Below, piece after piece: positions 33,040 through 42,967 of a stretch of DNA of 64,000 nucleotides. The stretch is from Lentimicrobium saccharophilum. GTDB lineage: Bacteria; Bacteroidota; Bacteroidia; Bacteroidales; Lentimicrobiaceae. Within the stretch, counting starts at the first letter, position 1. The number at the start of each line of letters is the position of its first letter. Position numbers and translations under genes: made by a program. Location of the stretch: contig NZ_DF968182.1 in the NCBI RefSeq assembly GCF_001192835.1, positions 1,242,968 through 1,306,967 of the forward strand, read 5' to 3'. The notes below the pieces were generated by a model that was not told the origin of the DNA, made no database searches, and saw only the letters and a program-made list of their open reading frames with translations.

Positions 33040-35991
33040 ATGGAAAAGAAATACTGGAAAAGCCTTGAAGAGCTGAACAATCAGCCCGAAGACAATAAAT
33101 CAGCCGATCGTATTCCACAGGGAAAAAACCTGCTGGATGTGATCCATGATGAAATCGCCGATAAACCTTCTTCAAGAAGGAATTTTCTCAAATTCTGCGG
33201 TTTTGGCTTTGCATCCGCCGCCATCATAAGCAGCTGCGAGAACCCGGTAAAGAAAGCCATCCCCTACCTCAACAAACCGGAAGATGTAACCCCCGGCATG
33301 GCCAGCCATTACGCTTCCACCTACTTCGATGGCTCGGATTACAGCAGTATCCTTGTGAAGGTCAGGGACGGCAGGCCCATCAAGATTGAAGGAAATGCCC
33401 TTTCACCCCTCACCAAAGGAGGAAGCTCTGCCAGGGTGCAGGCTTCGGTGCTCAGCCTCTACGACGGCCACGCCAGGCTCAAAAACCCCTCGAAAAGCGG
33501 AGAAGACATCGACTGGCAAACACTCGACAATGAGGTTATTTCAAAACTGAAAGAAATCAGTGATGCAGGGGAAGCCATCGTGCTGCTCACCTCCAGTATT
33601 ATCAGTCCTTCTACAATAAAACTGATAGAAGAATTTAAAACCTTCTATCCAGGAACCCGTCATGTAATCTATGATCCGGATTCCTTCAGCGGCATGCTGA
33701 TGGCAAATATGACAACATACGGACAGGCTGTCATCCCTGATTACCGCTTCGAAAAGGCAGAAGTCATTGTTTCCTTTATGGCCGATTTCCTCGGCACCTG
33801 GCTGAACCCTCAGGAGTTTGCTTCCGGATATGCCGCCATGCGAAGCCTCACCAATGGAGAGCAAAAACTTTCCTACCACATCCAATACGAAACCGGGGTG
33901 AGTATTTCGGGCAGCAAGGCCGACAAGCGCGTGCGCATCAGACCTTCAGATGTGGGGGGCCTGCTCACCGGCCTGTACAACAGCATTGCCACCCTTGCCG
34001 GAGCCGAAACACTTCCCGGCGGCACCGCACATGAATCCTTCGGTGAACTGGCACCAAAGCTCTGGGAAAACCGGGGCAAGTCGGTGGTGATTTGCGGCAC
34101 CAATGATCCGGATGAACAAATCCTGGTAAACGCCATCAACAACCTGCTTGGCAATGAAGGAAATACCCTCAGCTACGCCACTCCACTGCTTACCCGGCAA
34201 GGGTTCGACAGTGAAATGGAAACGCTTGTTGCTGAAATGAAGTCCGGCAAAGTGGGCGGTCTGATTCTGTGGGATGTAAACCCTGCCTTTGATTATTACA
34301 ACCCTGAAGCTATTAAAGAAGGGCTTAAAAACCTGAAAGTCAGTGTTTCCTTCAATACCTCACTCGACGAAACCCTCGAAAATATCCTTTATTCGGCACC
34401 AGCACACCATTATCTGGAGTCGTGGGGAGATGCGGAACCCAAAAAGAGGTATTTCAGTCTCGCCCAGCCTGCCATAAGACCCATTTATAATACGCGGCAG
34501 GCACAGGAAAGTTTGCTGAAATGGATGAATTCCGACAGGGATTACTATACTTATCTGAAGGATTTCTGGCAAAGCAATATCCTGAAATCCGGAGAATCTG
34601 CATGGCGGAAGGCCTTACAGGACGGGGTATTTCAGCTTGACGCAGCCGCAACTGAACCAGGCTTTACCGGCTCAGGGGTACTTCCTGCCGCGCAAAAACT
34701 CTCAGAATCTGTCAAGACACAGGGATTCGAGATCCATCTCTATCAGACAATCGCCATCGGTACCGGCCGCTATGCCAATAATCCATGGCTGATGGAAATG
34801 CCCGATCCCGTGTCAAAAGTGTGCTGGGACAATTTTGCTGCCGTTTCGCCCGGCACCGCGCAGGAGATGGGCCTCATCAAAGGAAGCATGATCAAAATCG
34901 GCAACCTCGAACTGCCTGTGCTGATCCAGCCCGGACAGGCCGACAAAACGATATCCGTGGCACTCGGCTACGGGCATAACGCTTTTGGCAAAGTTGCCGA
35001 TGGCGTTGGCGTGAATGTATTCCCGCTCAGCACCATCAGCAAAAACTGCCGGACTTATCGCATCAGCGGCGTTGAACCTGAAAAAACCGCAGGAGAGTAT
35101 AAACTGGCCTCCACCCAGATGCACCACAGTATGGAAGGCCGGCCGATTGTGCGCGAAACAACGCTGGCCGGTTATCTGGAAAAGCCTGACTCAGGAAATG
35201 AGTTACATGCGGAATTTGAAAAGAAACATGTTACCCTCTATAAGGAAACCGAATTCAAAGGGCACCACTGGGGCATGGCCATCGACCTTAACAAGTGTAT
35301 CGGCTGCAGCGCCTGTGTGATCGCCTGCCAGGCTGAAAATAACGTGCCTGTGGTTGGTAAGGAAGAGGTGATGAAATCACGCATCATGCACTGGATCCGC
35401 ATCGACAGGTATTACAACGGAGACGGACAGGATCCTGAAATCGTCTTTCAGCCTGTGATGTGCCAGCATTGCGACAATGCTCCCTGCGAAAATGTATGCC
35501 CGGTTTCTGCCACCAACCACAGCAGTGAAGGTCTCAACCAGATGGCCTACAACCGCTGTGTCGGAACCAAATACTGCATCAACAACTGCCCGTATAAGGT
35601 TCGTCGTTTCAACTGGTTCCGTTATGTAACCAACGACAAGTTCGATTATAATATGAATTCCGATCTCGGCAGAATGGTGCTGAATCCTGATGTAACGGTG
35701 CGCGAGCGCGGGGTTGTTGAGAAGTGTTCATTCTGCATACAGCGTATTCAGGAGAAGAAACTTCTGGCTAAGAACGAAAACCGTCCGCTCGCTGACAACG
35801 AAATTCTTCCGGCATGTGCACAGGCTTGTCCATCCAAAGCAATTGTCTTCGGCGATCTTAACAATCCCGAAAGCCAGATATCGAAGATGTTCAGTGATCC
35901 GCGCAACTATCATCTGCTGGAAGAGCTGCATACCCTGCCTTCGGTGGGATACCTGACCCTGGTAAGGAACAAACCCGGAACAGAAGCCTGA
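33040..35991 (+). CDS. actB: Alternative complex III subunit ActB, molybdopterin-like plus iron-sulfur protein
   Basis: 983 residues. A twin-arginine signal (SSRRNFLKFCGFGFASAAII) ends in a lipobox-like ISSC around residue 64. A long region similar to molybdopterin oxidoreductases follows (residues about 90-700); in ACIII it holds no cofactor. The C-terminal 260 residues have four Cys clusters of an FeS electron-transfer subunit: CIGCSACVIAC, CQHCDNAPCENVCP, CVGTKYCINNCP, and CSFC with CAQACP later. It links ActA to the membrane subunits. Starts 49 bp after actA. Confidence 0.95.
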   Translation: MEKKYWKSLEELNNQPEDNKSADRIPQGKNLLDVIHDEIADKPSSRRNFLKFCGFGFASAAIISSCENPVKKAIPYLNKPEDVTPGMASHYASTYFDGSDYSSILVKVRDGRPIKIEGNALSPLTKGGSSARVQASVLSLYDGHARLKNPSKSGEDIDWQTLDNEVISKLKEISDAGEAIVLLTSSIISPSTIKLIEEFKTFYPGTRHVIYDPDSFSGMLMANMTTYGQAVIPDYRFEKAEVIVSFMADFLGTWLNPQEFASGYAAMRSLTNGEQKLSYHIQYETGVSISGSKADKRVRIRPSDVGGLLTGLYNSIATLAGAETLPGGTAHESFGELAPKLWENRGKSVVICGTNDPDEQILVNAINNLLGNEGNTLSYATPLLTRQGFDSEMETLVAEMKSGKVGGLILWDVNPAFDYYNPEAIKEGLKNLKVSVSFNTSLDETLENILYSAPAHHYLESWGDAEPKKRYFSLAQPAIRPIYNTRQAQESLLKWMNSDRDYYTYLKDFWQSNILKSGESAWRKALQDGVFQLDAAATEPGFTGSGVLPAAQKLSESVKTQGFEIHLYQTIAIGTGRYANNPWLMEMPDPVSKVCWDNFAAVSPGTAQEMGLIKGSMIKIGNLELPVLIQPGQADKTISVALGYGHNAFGKVADGVGVNVFPLSTISKNCRTYRISGVEPEKTAGEYKLASTQMHHSMEGRPIVRETTLAGYLEKPDSGNELHAEFEKKHVTLYKETEFKGHHWGMAIDLNKCIGCSACVIACQAENNVPVVGKEEVMKSRIMHWIRIDRYYNGDGQDPEIVFQPVMCQHCDNAPCENVCPVSATNHSSEGLNQMAYNRCVGTKYCINNCPYKVRRFNWFRYVTNDKFDYNMNSDLGRMVLNPDVTVRERGVVEKCSFCIQRIQEKKLLAKNENRPLADNEILPACAQACPSKAIVFGDLNNPESQISKMFSDPRNYHLLEELHTLPSVGYLTLVRNKPGTEA

Positions 35992-36032
35992 AAACGTTGA
36001 AAATATGAAGCTAATGTATAACATCCTGCTCT

Positions 36033-37418
36033 ATGTATAAAACTGAAGTGAGAGGACCACTGATTCTGGGCGACAAAAACTATCGCCAGATCAGCAGCGA
36101 CATCATTGCCCCGATCGATCAGCCGATCCCCACCTGGTGGAAAGCGGTATTCGGGATTAGCATGCTGGCGACCCTGTTTGGCATATACGCCATGTATAAA
36201 ACAGTGTCGGAAGGGATAGGAACCTGGGGGGTAAACAACTCCGTTGGCTGGGGATGGGAAATCATCAACTTTGTATGGTGGATCGGTATCGGACACGCCG
36301 GTACGGCTTTTTCCATCTTCCTGCTGATTCTGCGCCAGAAATGGAGAACATCCATCAACCGTGCTGCAGAGGCTATGACTGTTGTTGCCGTCGGCGCAGC
36401 GGCCATTTTCCCCGCGCTGCATATGGGACGTGTATGGCTGGCATTCTTTATATTCCCCTACCCGAATACCCGCGGACCGCTCTGGGTTAACTTCAATTCC
36501 CCATTGTTCTGGGATTTCATCGCCATTTCTGCCTACCTGCTAATTTCAGCATCTTTCTGGTATTATGGAATGGTGCCTGATTTTGCAACCATCAGGGACA
36601 AAACCACCTCAAAAATCAAAAAAGCCGTTTACGGATTCTTCGCTTTCGGATGGACCGGATCATCCAGGGAATGGCTGCGCTATGAAGCCCTCAGCTATGT
36701 GCTTGGTGGCATTGCCGCGGTGCTGGTAGTTTCTGTTCACTCCATTGTATCCACCGACTTCGCGGTTTCGGTGATCCCGGGTTGGCACACCACCGTATTC
36801 CCACCTTACTTTGTGGTGGGGGCAATTTTCTCAGGTTTCGCCATGGTAATGACCCTGATGATCATTATCCGAAAAATATATAAATTCCAGGATTATGTGA
36901 CTGATTCCCACCTGAATGCTATTGCCAAGATCCTGATTTTCATTTCATTGATCATGGGAACAGCCTATGCTACGGAAATTTTTATAGCATGGTATTCAGG
37001 CAGCCAGTATGAGATGTTTACCTTCTTCAAAAACCGCATCACCGGCGATTACACATTCCAGTTCTGGGCTATGGTGGTATGCAATGCCTTTATTCCCCAA
37101 CTGTTCTGGTTTAAAAAGGTAAGGCAGAACCTGACCCTGGCATTTATCATTTCGTTGTTCATCAACCTTGGCATGTGGTATGAGAGGTTTAATATCCTGA
37201 TCACTTCCCTGTCGAAAGATTACCTGCCTTCGAGTTGGACAACCTACAGCCCCACCTGGGTGGAAGTAGGGGTTTACATCGGCACGCTGGGAATATTCGT
37301 ATCCGGTGTACTGCTGTTCTTCAAGTACATCCCGATGATTGCCATCAGCGAAGTGAAGAGTATTTTAAAGGTGACCAGTATAAACAAGAATGACAAAAAA
37401 CATATCAGCCATGAATAA
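36033..37418 (+). CDS. actC: Alternative complex III subunit ActC, NrfD/PsrC-like membrane protein
   Basis: 461 residues with about ten transmembrane helices. Motifs include WWIGIGHAGTAFSIFLLILR around residue 90 and FPALHMGRVWLAFF, characteristic of the NrfD family quinone-binding subunits. Also FAVSVIPGWHTTVFPPYFV and YERFNILITSLSKDYLPSSW near the end, as in ActC. It forms the main quinol-binding membrane part of the complex. Its tail overlaps actD by 8 bp if actD begins at 37411. Confidence 0.94.
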   Translation: MYKTEVRGPLILGDKNYRQISSDIIAPIDQPIPTWWKAVFGISMLATLFGIYAMYKTVSEGIGTWGVNNSVGWGWEIINFVWWIGIGHAGTAFSIFLLILRQKWRTSINRAAEAMTVVAVGAAAIFPALHMGRVWLAFFIFPYPNTRGPLWVNFNSPLFWDFIAISAYLLISASFWYYGMVPDFATIRDKTTSKIKKAVYGFFAFGWTGSSREWLRYEALSYVLGGIAAVLVVSVHSIVSTDFAVSVIPGWHTTVFPPYFVVGAIFSGFAMVMTLMIIIRKIYKFQDYVTDSHLNAIAKILIFISLIMGTAYATEIFIAWYSGSQYEMFTFFKNRITGDYTFQFWAMVVCNAFIPQLFWFKKVRQNLTLAFIISLFINLGMWYERFNILITSLSKDYLPSSWTTYSPTWVEVGVYIGTLGIFVSGVLLFFKYIPMIAISEVKSILKVTSINKNDKKHISHE

Positions 37419-37938
37419 CAATCATATCATCGGCGTATTCGACGATGAAGACACATTGATGGAGGCTGTGCACGAAGTGAAAAAAAACGGCTTCGAGATC
37501 GGCGAGATATACACCCCCTACCCTGTACATGAGGTCATCGAAGCCATGGGCAAGAAATCAAGGTTCACGCTGGCAGCCTTTATTTACGGGTTTCTGGGTG
37601 CGGCGGGTGTACTCGCGTTTATGTACTACACGGCTGTGATCGACTGGCCGGTAAATTACGGCGGCAAGCCCACCAACGCCTTCCCATCGTTTATCGTTGT
37701 CACCATCGTGATCACCATCCTTACTGTGACCCTTGCCAGCCTTTTCACCTTCTCCGTCAGGGCGCAGATATACCCGGGCAAGGCATACATCCTGCCCGAT
37801 GCAAGATCGACCGACGACAAGTTTGTGATGATTTTCGACAAAGCCCTGAGCGGCAGCAAAACCGGAGAACTGGAAGGAATTCTAAAAGAGAAAGGTGCAG
37901 TTGAAGTGTACGAAAAAGAGTTAAAACCACAAAAATAA
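37411..37938 (+). CDS. actD: Alternative complex III subunit ActD, DUF3341 protein
   Basis: 175 residues from the ATG at 37411 (an upstream ATG at 37390 would add seven). N-terminal ferredoxin-like part (HIIGVFDDEDTLMEAVHEV, GEIYTPYPVHEVIEAMG), two helices (FTLAAFIYGFLGAAGVLAFM and FIVVTIVITILTVTLASLFT), and a cytoplasmic tail. DUF3341 is diagnostic of ActD. Overlaps actC and is followed by actE after 5 bp. Confidence 0.93.
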   Translation: MNNNHIIGVFDDEDTLMEAVHEVKKNGFEIGEIYTPYPVHEVIEAMGKKSRFTLAAFIYGFLGAAGVLAFMYYTAVIDWPVNYGGKPTNAFPSFIVVTIVITILTVTLASLFTFSVRAQIYPGKAYILPDARSTDDKFVMIFDKALSGSKTGELEGILKEKGAVEVYEKELKPQK

Positions 37939-37943
37939 GCGGC

Positions 37944-38522
37944 ATGACAAAAAAACGAATCAACCGGGCTACCATTGCCGCCCTGTGTATAATGGTTATG
38001 ACAGTTTCATGTGATCGCTCAAGAAACGACAAGGGTTTCGAGTATTTCCCAGATATGGCGCATTCGCTGGCCTACGAAACCTATGCCCCTAACCCCAACT
38101 TCGGCGACAGCATGACCATGCGTTTGCCGGCCGAAAATACCATTTCGCGTGAAATCATGCCTTATCCATATCCCAATACGCCTGAAGGCAGGGCACTGGC
38201 TGCCGTTGAACTTTCCAACCCGCTGGAGTTGACCGAAGATCATCTGAAGGCAGGGAAAGAAAAATATGCCATATTCTGCCGGAATTGCCATGGTGCGCTG
38301 GGCGACGGCAACGGCTACCTGCACACCAGCGGCAGGTATGCCATCAAACCGGCTTCGCTGCTCTCAGACAAGATGCTGGCAGCACCTGAATCGGATATTT
38401 TTCACGTAATCACAGCAGGTTATCAGGTGATGGGCGCACACGGGCATATGATCAGGCCTGAAGACCGCTGGAAAATTGCCATGTTTGTGAAAAACGAATT
38501 GCAAGCCAACACTGTAAAATAA
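37944..38522 (+). CDS. actE: Alternative complex III subunit ActE, monohaem cytochrome c lipoprotein
   Basis: 192 residues. Lipoprotein signal (ALCIMVMTVSC, lipobox TVSC), then a class I cytochrome c fold with one CRNCH site around residue 113 and a C-terminal Met ligand candidate in VITAGYQVMGAHGHMI. ActE is the likely exit point for electrons to the downstream oxidase. Starts 5 bp after actD. Confidence 0.93.
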   Translation: MTKKRINRATIAALCIMVMTVSCDRSRNDKGFEYFPDMAHSLAYETYAPNPNFGDSMTMRLPAENTISREIMPYPYPNTPEGRALAAVELSNPLELTEDHLKAGKEKYAIFCRNCHGALGDGNGYLHTSGRYAIKPASLLSDKMLAAPESDIFHVITAGYQVMGAHGHMIRPEDRWKIAMFVKNELQANTVK

Positions 38523-38532
38523 AGGAGCTGAG

Positions 38533-39696
38533 ATGGATACAAAAATCACGCTGTCAAAGGGCTTTCAATATACAGCCATTGCGATGATCACTGCCGGTGC
38601 GGCTGTGATTATCTACAGTTTCATTGCTGACCCTGCAAGGGCCTGGGCCAATCTGCTGCTCAACAATTACATGTTCCTTTCCCTGGCCATTGGTGCCAGC
38701 TTTTTCATCGCCATCCAGCATATTTCACAGTCAGGCTGGTCGTCTATGTTTAAAAGAGTACCCGAAGCCATGATGGCTTACATCCCCTATGCCGGTATTA
38801 TCATGCTTCTTTTGTATTTCGGCATGCATTCGGTTTACCACTGGACCCATGCGGAAGCAATAGCATCAGACACGCTGATTCAGCATAAATCTCCCTATCT
38901 CAATATTCCGTTTTTCTTTATCAGGATGGTATTGTTCTTCATTGCATGGATGGTGATGACCCGCCTGATCAGAAATGCCTCGCTGGCCGAGGATACCCAG
39001 GGTGGCATGCTGTGGTTCGAAAAAAGCGAAACTTACTCGAAAATCCATATTTTCCTGCTGGCAGTAACCTTTTCATTCGCTTCCTTCGACTGGATCATGT
39101 CGCTGGATGTCCACTGGTTCAGCACCATTTTCTCGCTTAAGAATTTTGTCGCCGCATTTTTCCACGGTTCGGCAACAGTGGTCCTCGTGGTGATCCTCCT
39201 TCATGAAAAAGGCCATTTTAAAGCGCTTAACAAAAGTCACATGCTCGATTTCTCCAGGTATATCTTCATGCTTTGTATTGTGTGGGGGTATTTTGCTTTC
39301 TCCCAATTCATGCTGATCTGGTACGGAAATATCCCTGAAGAAACCGAATACTTCGCCCATCGCTGGCACAGCGGGTTCAAAGTGATTTTTTATGTCAATT
39401 TCTTTATTAACTGGTTCCTGCCTTTTGTTTTCCTGCTTCCCCAGGTGCTCAACAAGAACATCAGGGTTGTGAAAACAATTGCCATTCTGTTGATCGCAGG
39501 CCAGTACCTCGATCTCTATGAGCAAATCTTTCCGGCCGTGCTGCACCACCCTGTTTTTGGCATTACCGAGATTGGCTTTTTCATTGGTTTTGCAGGTCTT
39601 TTCATGTTTATAACGGCCAGAGCGCTGGCGGCAGCCCCGCTGATCCCCCGCAACCATCCTTACCTTGAAGAGAGTTTGCACCACCATGTACATTAG
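38533..39696 (+). CDS. actF: Alternative complex III subunit ActF, membrane quinol subunit
   Basis: 387 residues, ten hydrophobic helices. Relative of ActC/NrfD (FKRVPEAMMAYIPYAGIIML, FASFDWIMSLDVHWFSTIF, YFAFSQFMLIWYGNIPEE), the last two being conserved in ActF. A His-rich tail (HHHVH) closes the protein. The start has a good ribosome site (AAAGGAG, 6 bp before the ATG). It ends the act operon; a promoter-like region follows. Confidence 0.94.
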   Translation: MDTKITLSKGFQYTAIAMITAGAAVIIYSFIADPARAWANLLLNNYMFLSLAIGASFFIAIQHISQSGWSSMFKRVPEAMMAYIPYAGIIMLLLYFGMHSVYHWTHAEAIASDTLIQHKSPYLNIPFFFIRMVLFFIAWMVMTRLIRNASLAEDTQGGMLWFEKSETYSKIHIFLLAVTFSFASFDWIMSLDVHWFSTIFSLKNFVAAFFHGSATVVLVVILLHEKGHFKALNKSHMLDFSRYIFMLCIVWGYFAFSQFMLIWYGNIPEETEYFAHRWHSGFKVIFYVNFFINWFLPFVFLLPQVLNKNIRVVKTIAILLIAGQYLDLYEQIFPAVLHHPVFGITEIGFFIGFAGLFMFITARALAAAPLIPRNHPYLEESLHHHVH

Positions 39697-39717
39697 TACC
39701 TATTTTTGTTAACTTTG
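39675..39717 (+). promoter_or_regulatory. Candidate promoter of the SCO-cox operon
   Basis: Two -7-like boxes, TATTTTTG at 39701-39708 and TAACTTTG at 39710-39717, both match TAnnTTTG. TTTG at 39675-39678, inside the end of actF, is 22 bp upstream of the first. They would give a leader of about 180 nt before the SCO gene, so cox may be expressed independently of act. Confidence 0.45.
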
Positions 39718-39899
39718 ATTATCATGATTTCTGAATTCCTTTTCGTAATTAAGCCGGCTTACACGCACTGCACAGATGGACTGCAGATCGCTGAACACAA
39801 TATAAGATGCTTTACGGGAAGGGTTTTCAATACGCAAAATCCTGAAACCGGTCGGGGTTGCGCAATGGTTTTGAAACGCTGTAATTTAAAAAGAGTAGT

Positions 39900-40697
39900 A
39901 TGAAAAGATTTATTCCTATTAGCCTTATCGCGTTCCTCATCCCGCTGATGATGCAGGGACAAACCATAAAAGCAACTCAGGACATCAAATCTCCCGAACT
40001 GGAGATAGGCATTGTTGAACATCTGGATGAATATATTCCCGATGACTTGATGCTGATAGATACAACCGGCCAGGCGGTTAACCTGAAACAGCTGATTGAC
40101 AAACCCACTGTACTTATGTGGGTATATTACCGCTGTCCGGGCATCTGCAGTCCTTTAATGACCAGCGTAGCTGAGGTGATCGGAAAAACCGACCTCATCC
40201 TGGGTAAGGATTTCCAGGTAATTACCATCAGTTTCGATGCACGGGAAGGAAGTGATCTGGCCATCCGTAAAAGAGAGAACTATCTCAATCTTATCGGTAA
40301 ACCTGTTGATGAATCAGGCTGGATGTTCTATACGGCAGACAGCGCAAACATTGCCAGGGGAACCGAAGCCACCGGCTTCCGGTTTAAGAAAGCCGGGAAT
40401 GATTTTATGCATTCAGCGGCATTGATCATGATCAGCCCTGACGGAAAAATAACCCGCTATCTCCAGGGAACCTACTTTCTCCCATTTGAATTCAAGATGG
40501 CACTTATCGAGACGTCTCAGGGAAAAAGCGGACCCACCATTTATAAAGTACTTCAGTTCTGCTATACTTATGACCCCGCCGGTCAGCAATATGTGCTCAA
40601 TGTCACAAAAGTTGCCGGTAGTCTGATCCTGATCATTGCATTGATTGTTTTTCTGATTCTTGTACTGAAACCCCGAAAGAAAACCACAACAAACTAA
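39900..40697 (+). CDS. SCO1/SenC family copper chaperone for cytochrome oxidase
   Basis: 265 residues. A signal peptide (ISLIAFLIPLMMQGQT), a thioredoxin-like domain with the copper site YYRCPGICSPLM (CxxxC) around residue 84, and the distal His in FMHSAALIMISPDGKI near 175, and a C-terminal membrane helix (SLILIIALIVFLILVL) that most single-domain SCO proteins place at the N-terminus. It delivers copper to the CuA centre of subunit II. It overlaps the coxA start by 1 bp (TAATG). Confidence 0.93.
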   Translation: MKRFIPISLIAFLIPLMMQGQTIKATQDIKSPELEIGIVEHLDEYIPDDLMLIDTTGQAVNLKQLIDKPTVLMWVYYRCPGICSPLMTSVAEVIGKTDLILGKDFQVITISFDAREGSDLAIRKRENYLNLIGKPVDESGWMFYTADSANIARGTEATGFRFKKAGNDFMHSAALIMISPDGKITRYLQGTYFLPFEFKMALIETSQGKSGPTIYKVLQFCYTYDPAGQQYVLNVTKVAGSLILIIALIVFLILVLKPRKKTTTN

Positions 40698-42319
40698 TGA
40701 GCAAACAACATATGACTGATTTTAACAACTCACATAAAGAGCCTAATTACCTGGAATACAGGGGGAAATATAAAGGCATACTCGGATGGATTACATCCAC
40801 TGACCACAAACGGATTGGTCTTTTATATTTCTATTCGATGATGTTCTTTTTCCTTGCCGGCGTTGTAATGGGGCTGCTGATGAAATATGAGCTGATCTCT
40901 CCGGGTGAACAGATTATGGGCGCCCAGACCTACAATGGTCTCTTTACCCTCCACGGGCTCACCATGATTTTCCTCTTTGTGATCCCCGGCGTGGCGGCCG
41001 TTTTCGGCAACTTTTTCCTTCCCATCCTGATCGGAGCCAAAGACGTCTCTTTCCCGAGACTGAACCTGATGAGCTGGTATCTTTACATCATCGGCGCCAT
41101 TGTGGTACTGATCTCCCAGTTTATCGGTGACGGCCCGCCCGATACAGGCTGGACCTTTTATGCGCCTTACAGTCTTAAAACCAACACCAACGTGGTTGCA
41201 GCCGTTACCGGCGCCTTTATCCTGGGATTTTCATCTATCCTTACGGGGCTGAACTTTATTGTCACCATGCACCGCCTGCGCGCCCCCGGCATGGGCTGGC
41301 TGCGCATGCCGCTCTTCGGCTGGGCACTTTACGGAACCGGCTGGATTCAATTGCTTGCAACTCCGGTGGTAGGCATTACTTTCCTGATGGTCATTGCCGA
41401 ACGTCTGCTCGGTATCGGATTCTTTGACCCGGCCATAGGCGGCGATCCCATCCTGTATCAGCACCTGTTCTGGATATACTCCCATCCTGCTGTATATATT
41501 ATGATTCTGCCGGCCATGGGCGCCATCACTGAAATCATCCCGACATTCGCCCGGAAAACGATCTTCGGCTATACCGCCATTGTAATCTCGAGTATGGCAA
41601 TCGCTTTTGTCGGGTATTTTGTCTGGGGGCATCATATGTTTACCTCCGGAATGAGCTCTACTTCCCGCTGGGTCTTCTCCCTGCTTACTTTTTTGGTTGC
41701 CATTCCTTCCGCCATCAAAGTTTTTAACTGGACTGCAACACTTTACAAAAGCTCCATCAATCTTCAGACCCCGTTTTACTGGGCCATCGCCTTTGTATTT
41801 GTCTTTATGATCGGAGGCTTCTCCGGTCTGGTGCTTGGCTCTCTGGCAACCGATATTCATGTGCACGATACCGCTTTTGTGGTAGCTCACTTCCATTACA
41901 TTGTATTCGGCGGGACCGGATTTGCCTTTTTCGGCGCCCTGCATTACTGGTTTCCCAAGATGTTTGCAAAGGTTTATAACTTTAAAGTTGCAAACATTGG
42001 TCTGATCGTTTTCTTTATCGGATTCAACATGCTCTATTTCCCGATGTTCTACCTCGGACTGCTCGGTATGCCGCGCCGCTACTACGATTACCTGCCCATG
42101 TTCCACTCGGCAAACATTCTCTCTACCGTCGGTTCGTGGATTATGGCAACCGGGCTGCTGATCATCATCATCAACCTGATCAGAGCACGCAAAGGCAGTG
42201 GCAAAGAGATAGATGATCCATGGGATGGTAAAACCCTGGAATGGACGATCCCTTCTCCACCCATTGTAGAAAACTTCGAACAGATCCCTGAAGTGAAACA
42301 TGGACCTTACGAATACTAA
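40697..42319 (+). CDS. ctaD: Cytochrome c oxidase subunit I (A2-type haem-copper oxidase)
   Basis: 540 residues, about twelve helices. Haem and copper ligands are present: TLHGLTMIF (haem a), YSHPAVY (CuB His and the cross-linked Tyr), WGHHMFTSGM (two CuB His), and HDTAFVVAHFHYIVFG (haem a3 and a). The motif YSHPAV instead of GHPEV marks the A2 subclass, which lacks the Glu of the D-channel and uses a Tyr-Ser pair, as in Rhodothermus marinus caa3. It reduces oxygen and pumps protons. A long antisense open frame (42694-41231) overlaps it but is a shadow. Confidence 0.96.
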   Translation: MSKQHMTDFNNSHKEPNYLEYRGKYKGILGWITSTDHKRIGLLYFYSMMFFFLAGVVMGLLMKYELISPGEQIMGAQTYNGLFTLHGLTMIFLFVIPGVAAVFGNFFLPILIGAKDVSFPRLNLMSWYLYIIGAIVVLISQFIGDGPPDTGWTFYAPYSLKTNTNVVAAVTGAFILGFSSILTGLNFIVTMHRLRAPGMGWLRMPLFGWALYGTGWIQLLATPVVGITFLMVIAERLLGIGFFDPAIGGDPILYQHLFWIYSHPAVYIMILPAMGAITEIIPTFARKTIFGYTAIVISSMAIAFVGYFVWGHHMFTSGMSSTSRWVFSLLTFLVAIPSAIKVFNWTATLYKSSINLQTPFYWAIAFVFVFMIGGFSGLVLGSLATDIHVHDTAFVVAHFHYIVFGGTGFAFFGALHYWFPKMFAKVYNFKVANIGLIVFFIGFNMLYFPMFYLGLLGMPRRYYDYLPMFHSANILSTVGSWIMATGLLIIIINLIRARKGSGKEIDDPWDGKTLEWTIPSPPIVENFEQIPEVKHGPYEY

Positions 42320-42331
42320 TCCGCGGATATT

Positions 42332-42955
42332 ATGGAAACAATGACGCACCAACATCACGCTGATGCCCATCGCGACGACACAGCGTCCAAGATTGGCATG
42401 TGGCTGTTTATTTTTACCGAAATCCTGCTTTTCGGAGGGCTCTTTATCGTTTACTCTGTTTACAGGCACATGAATCCTGTTGCTTTTCACCTGGCTCATG
42501 AAGAGCTGAGTATCACTATGGGGTTTATCAATACCATCATTCTGCTTGTCAGCAGTGCCACTGTCGCCATATCTATATCGGCCATACAGAAAAATGACAG
42601 GAAACTGACTTTGCTGATGCTCGGCATCACCCTGCTCCTGGCACTCACATTCCTGGTTAACAAATACTTTGAATGGGGCGGTAAATTTGAGCATGGTATG
42701 TATCCGGGGTCAGAGCTGATGAAAAACCTGAGCAACGGAGATATGCTGTTTTTTAGCCTCTACTTTTTCATGACTGGTCTGCACGGGGTTCATATCATTG
42801 TGGGCATGGTGCTGCTTGGGATTACGCTGTATAAAGTAAAAACGGGAGCAGTTAACAGCGGCAGGTATGCCCTGCTCGAAAACAGCGGCCTTTATTGGCA
42901 CCTTGTAGACCTGATCTGGATTTTCCTGTTCCCTCTGTTTTATCTGATACATTAA
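42332..42955 (+). CDS. ctaE: Cytochrome c oxidase subunit III
   Basis: 207 residues, five helices (KIGMWLFIFTEILLFGGLF at the start; LYFFMTGLHGVHIIVGMVLL; YWHLVDLIWIFLFPLFYLI at the end). The last two are strongly conserved in subunit III. A His-rich N-terminus (HQHHADAHRD). It stabilises the oxidase. Placed between subunits I and IV, 12 bp from each. Confidence 0.94.
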   Translation: METMTHQHHADAHRDDTASKIGMWLFIFTEILLFGGLFIVYSVYRHMNPVAFHLAHEELSITMGFINTIILLVSSATVAISISAIQKNDRKLTLLMLGITLLLALTFLVNKYFEWGGKFEHGMYPGSELMKNLSNGDMLFFSLYFFMTGLHGVHIIVGMVLLGITLYKVKTGAVNSGRYALLENSGLYWHLVDLIWIFLFPLFYLIH

Positions 42956-42967
42956 TAACCGGCACCC

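Noticed and set aside
39706-39903. 65-codon plus-strand frame between actF and the SCO gene
   Set aside because: No domain-like composition. It overlaps the candidate promoter and leader of the cox operon.
41231-42694. Long minus-strand frame of 487 codons
   Set aside because: It is fully antisense to subunits I and III of the oxidase, is rich in unlikely residues (His, Gln, Lys, Asp clusters), and has no signature; it is a shadow of codon bias.
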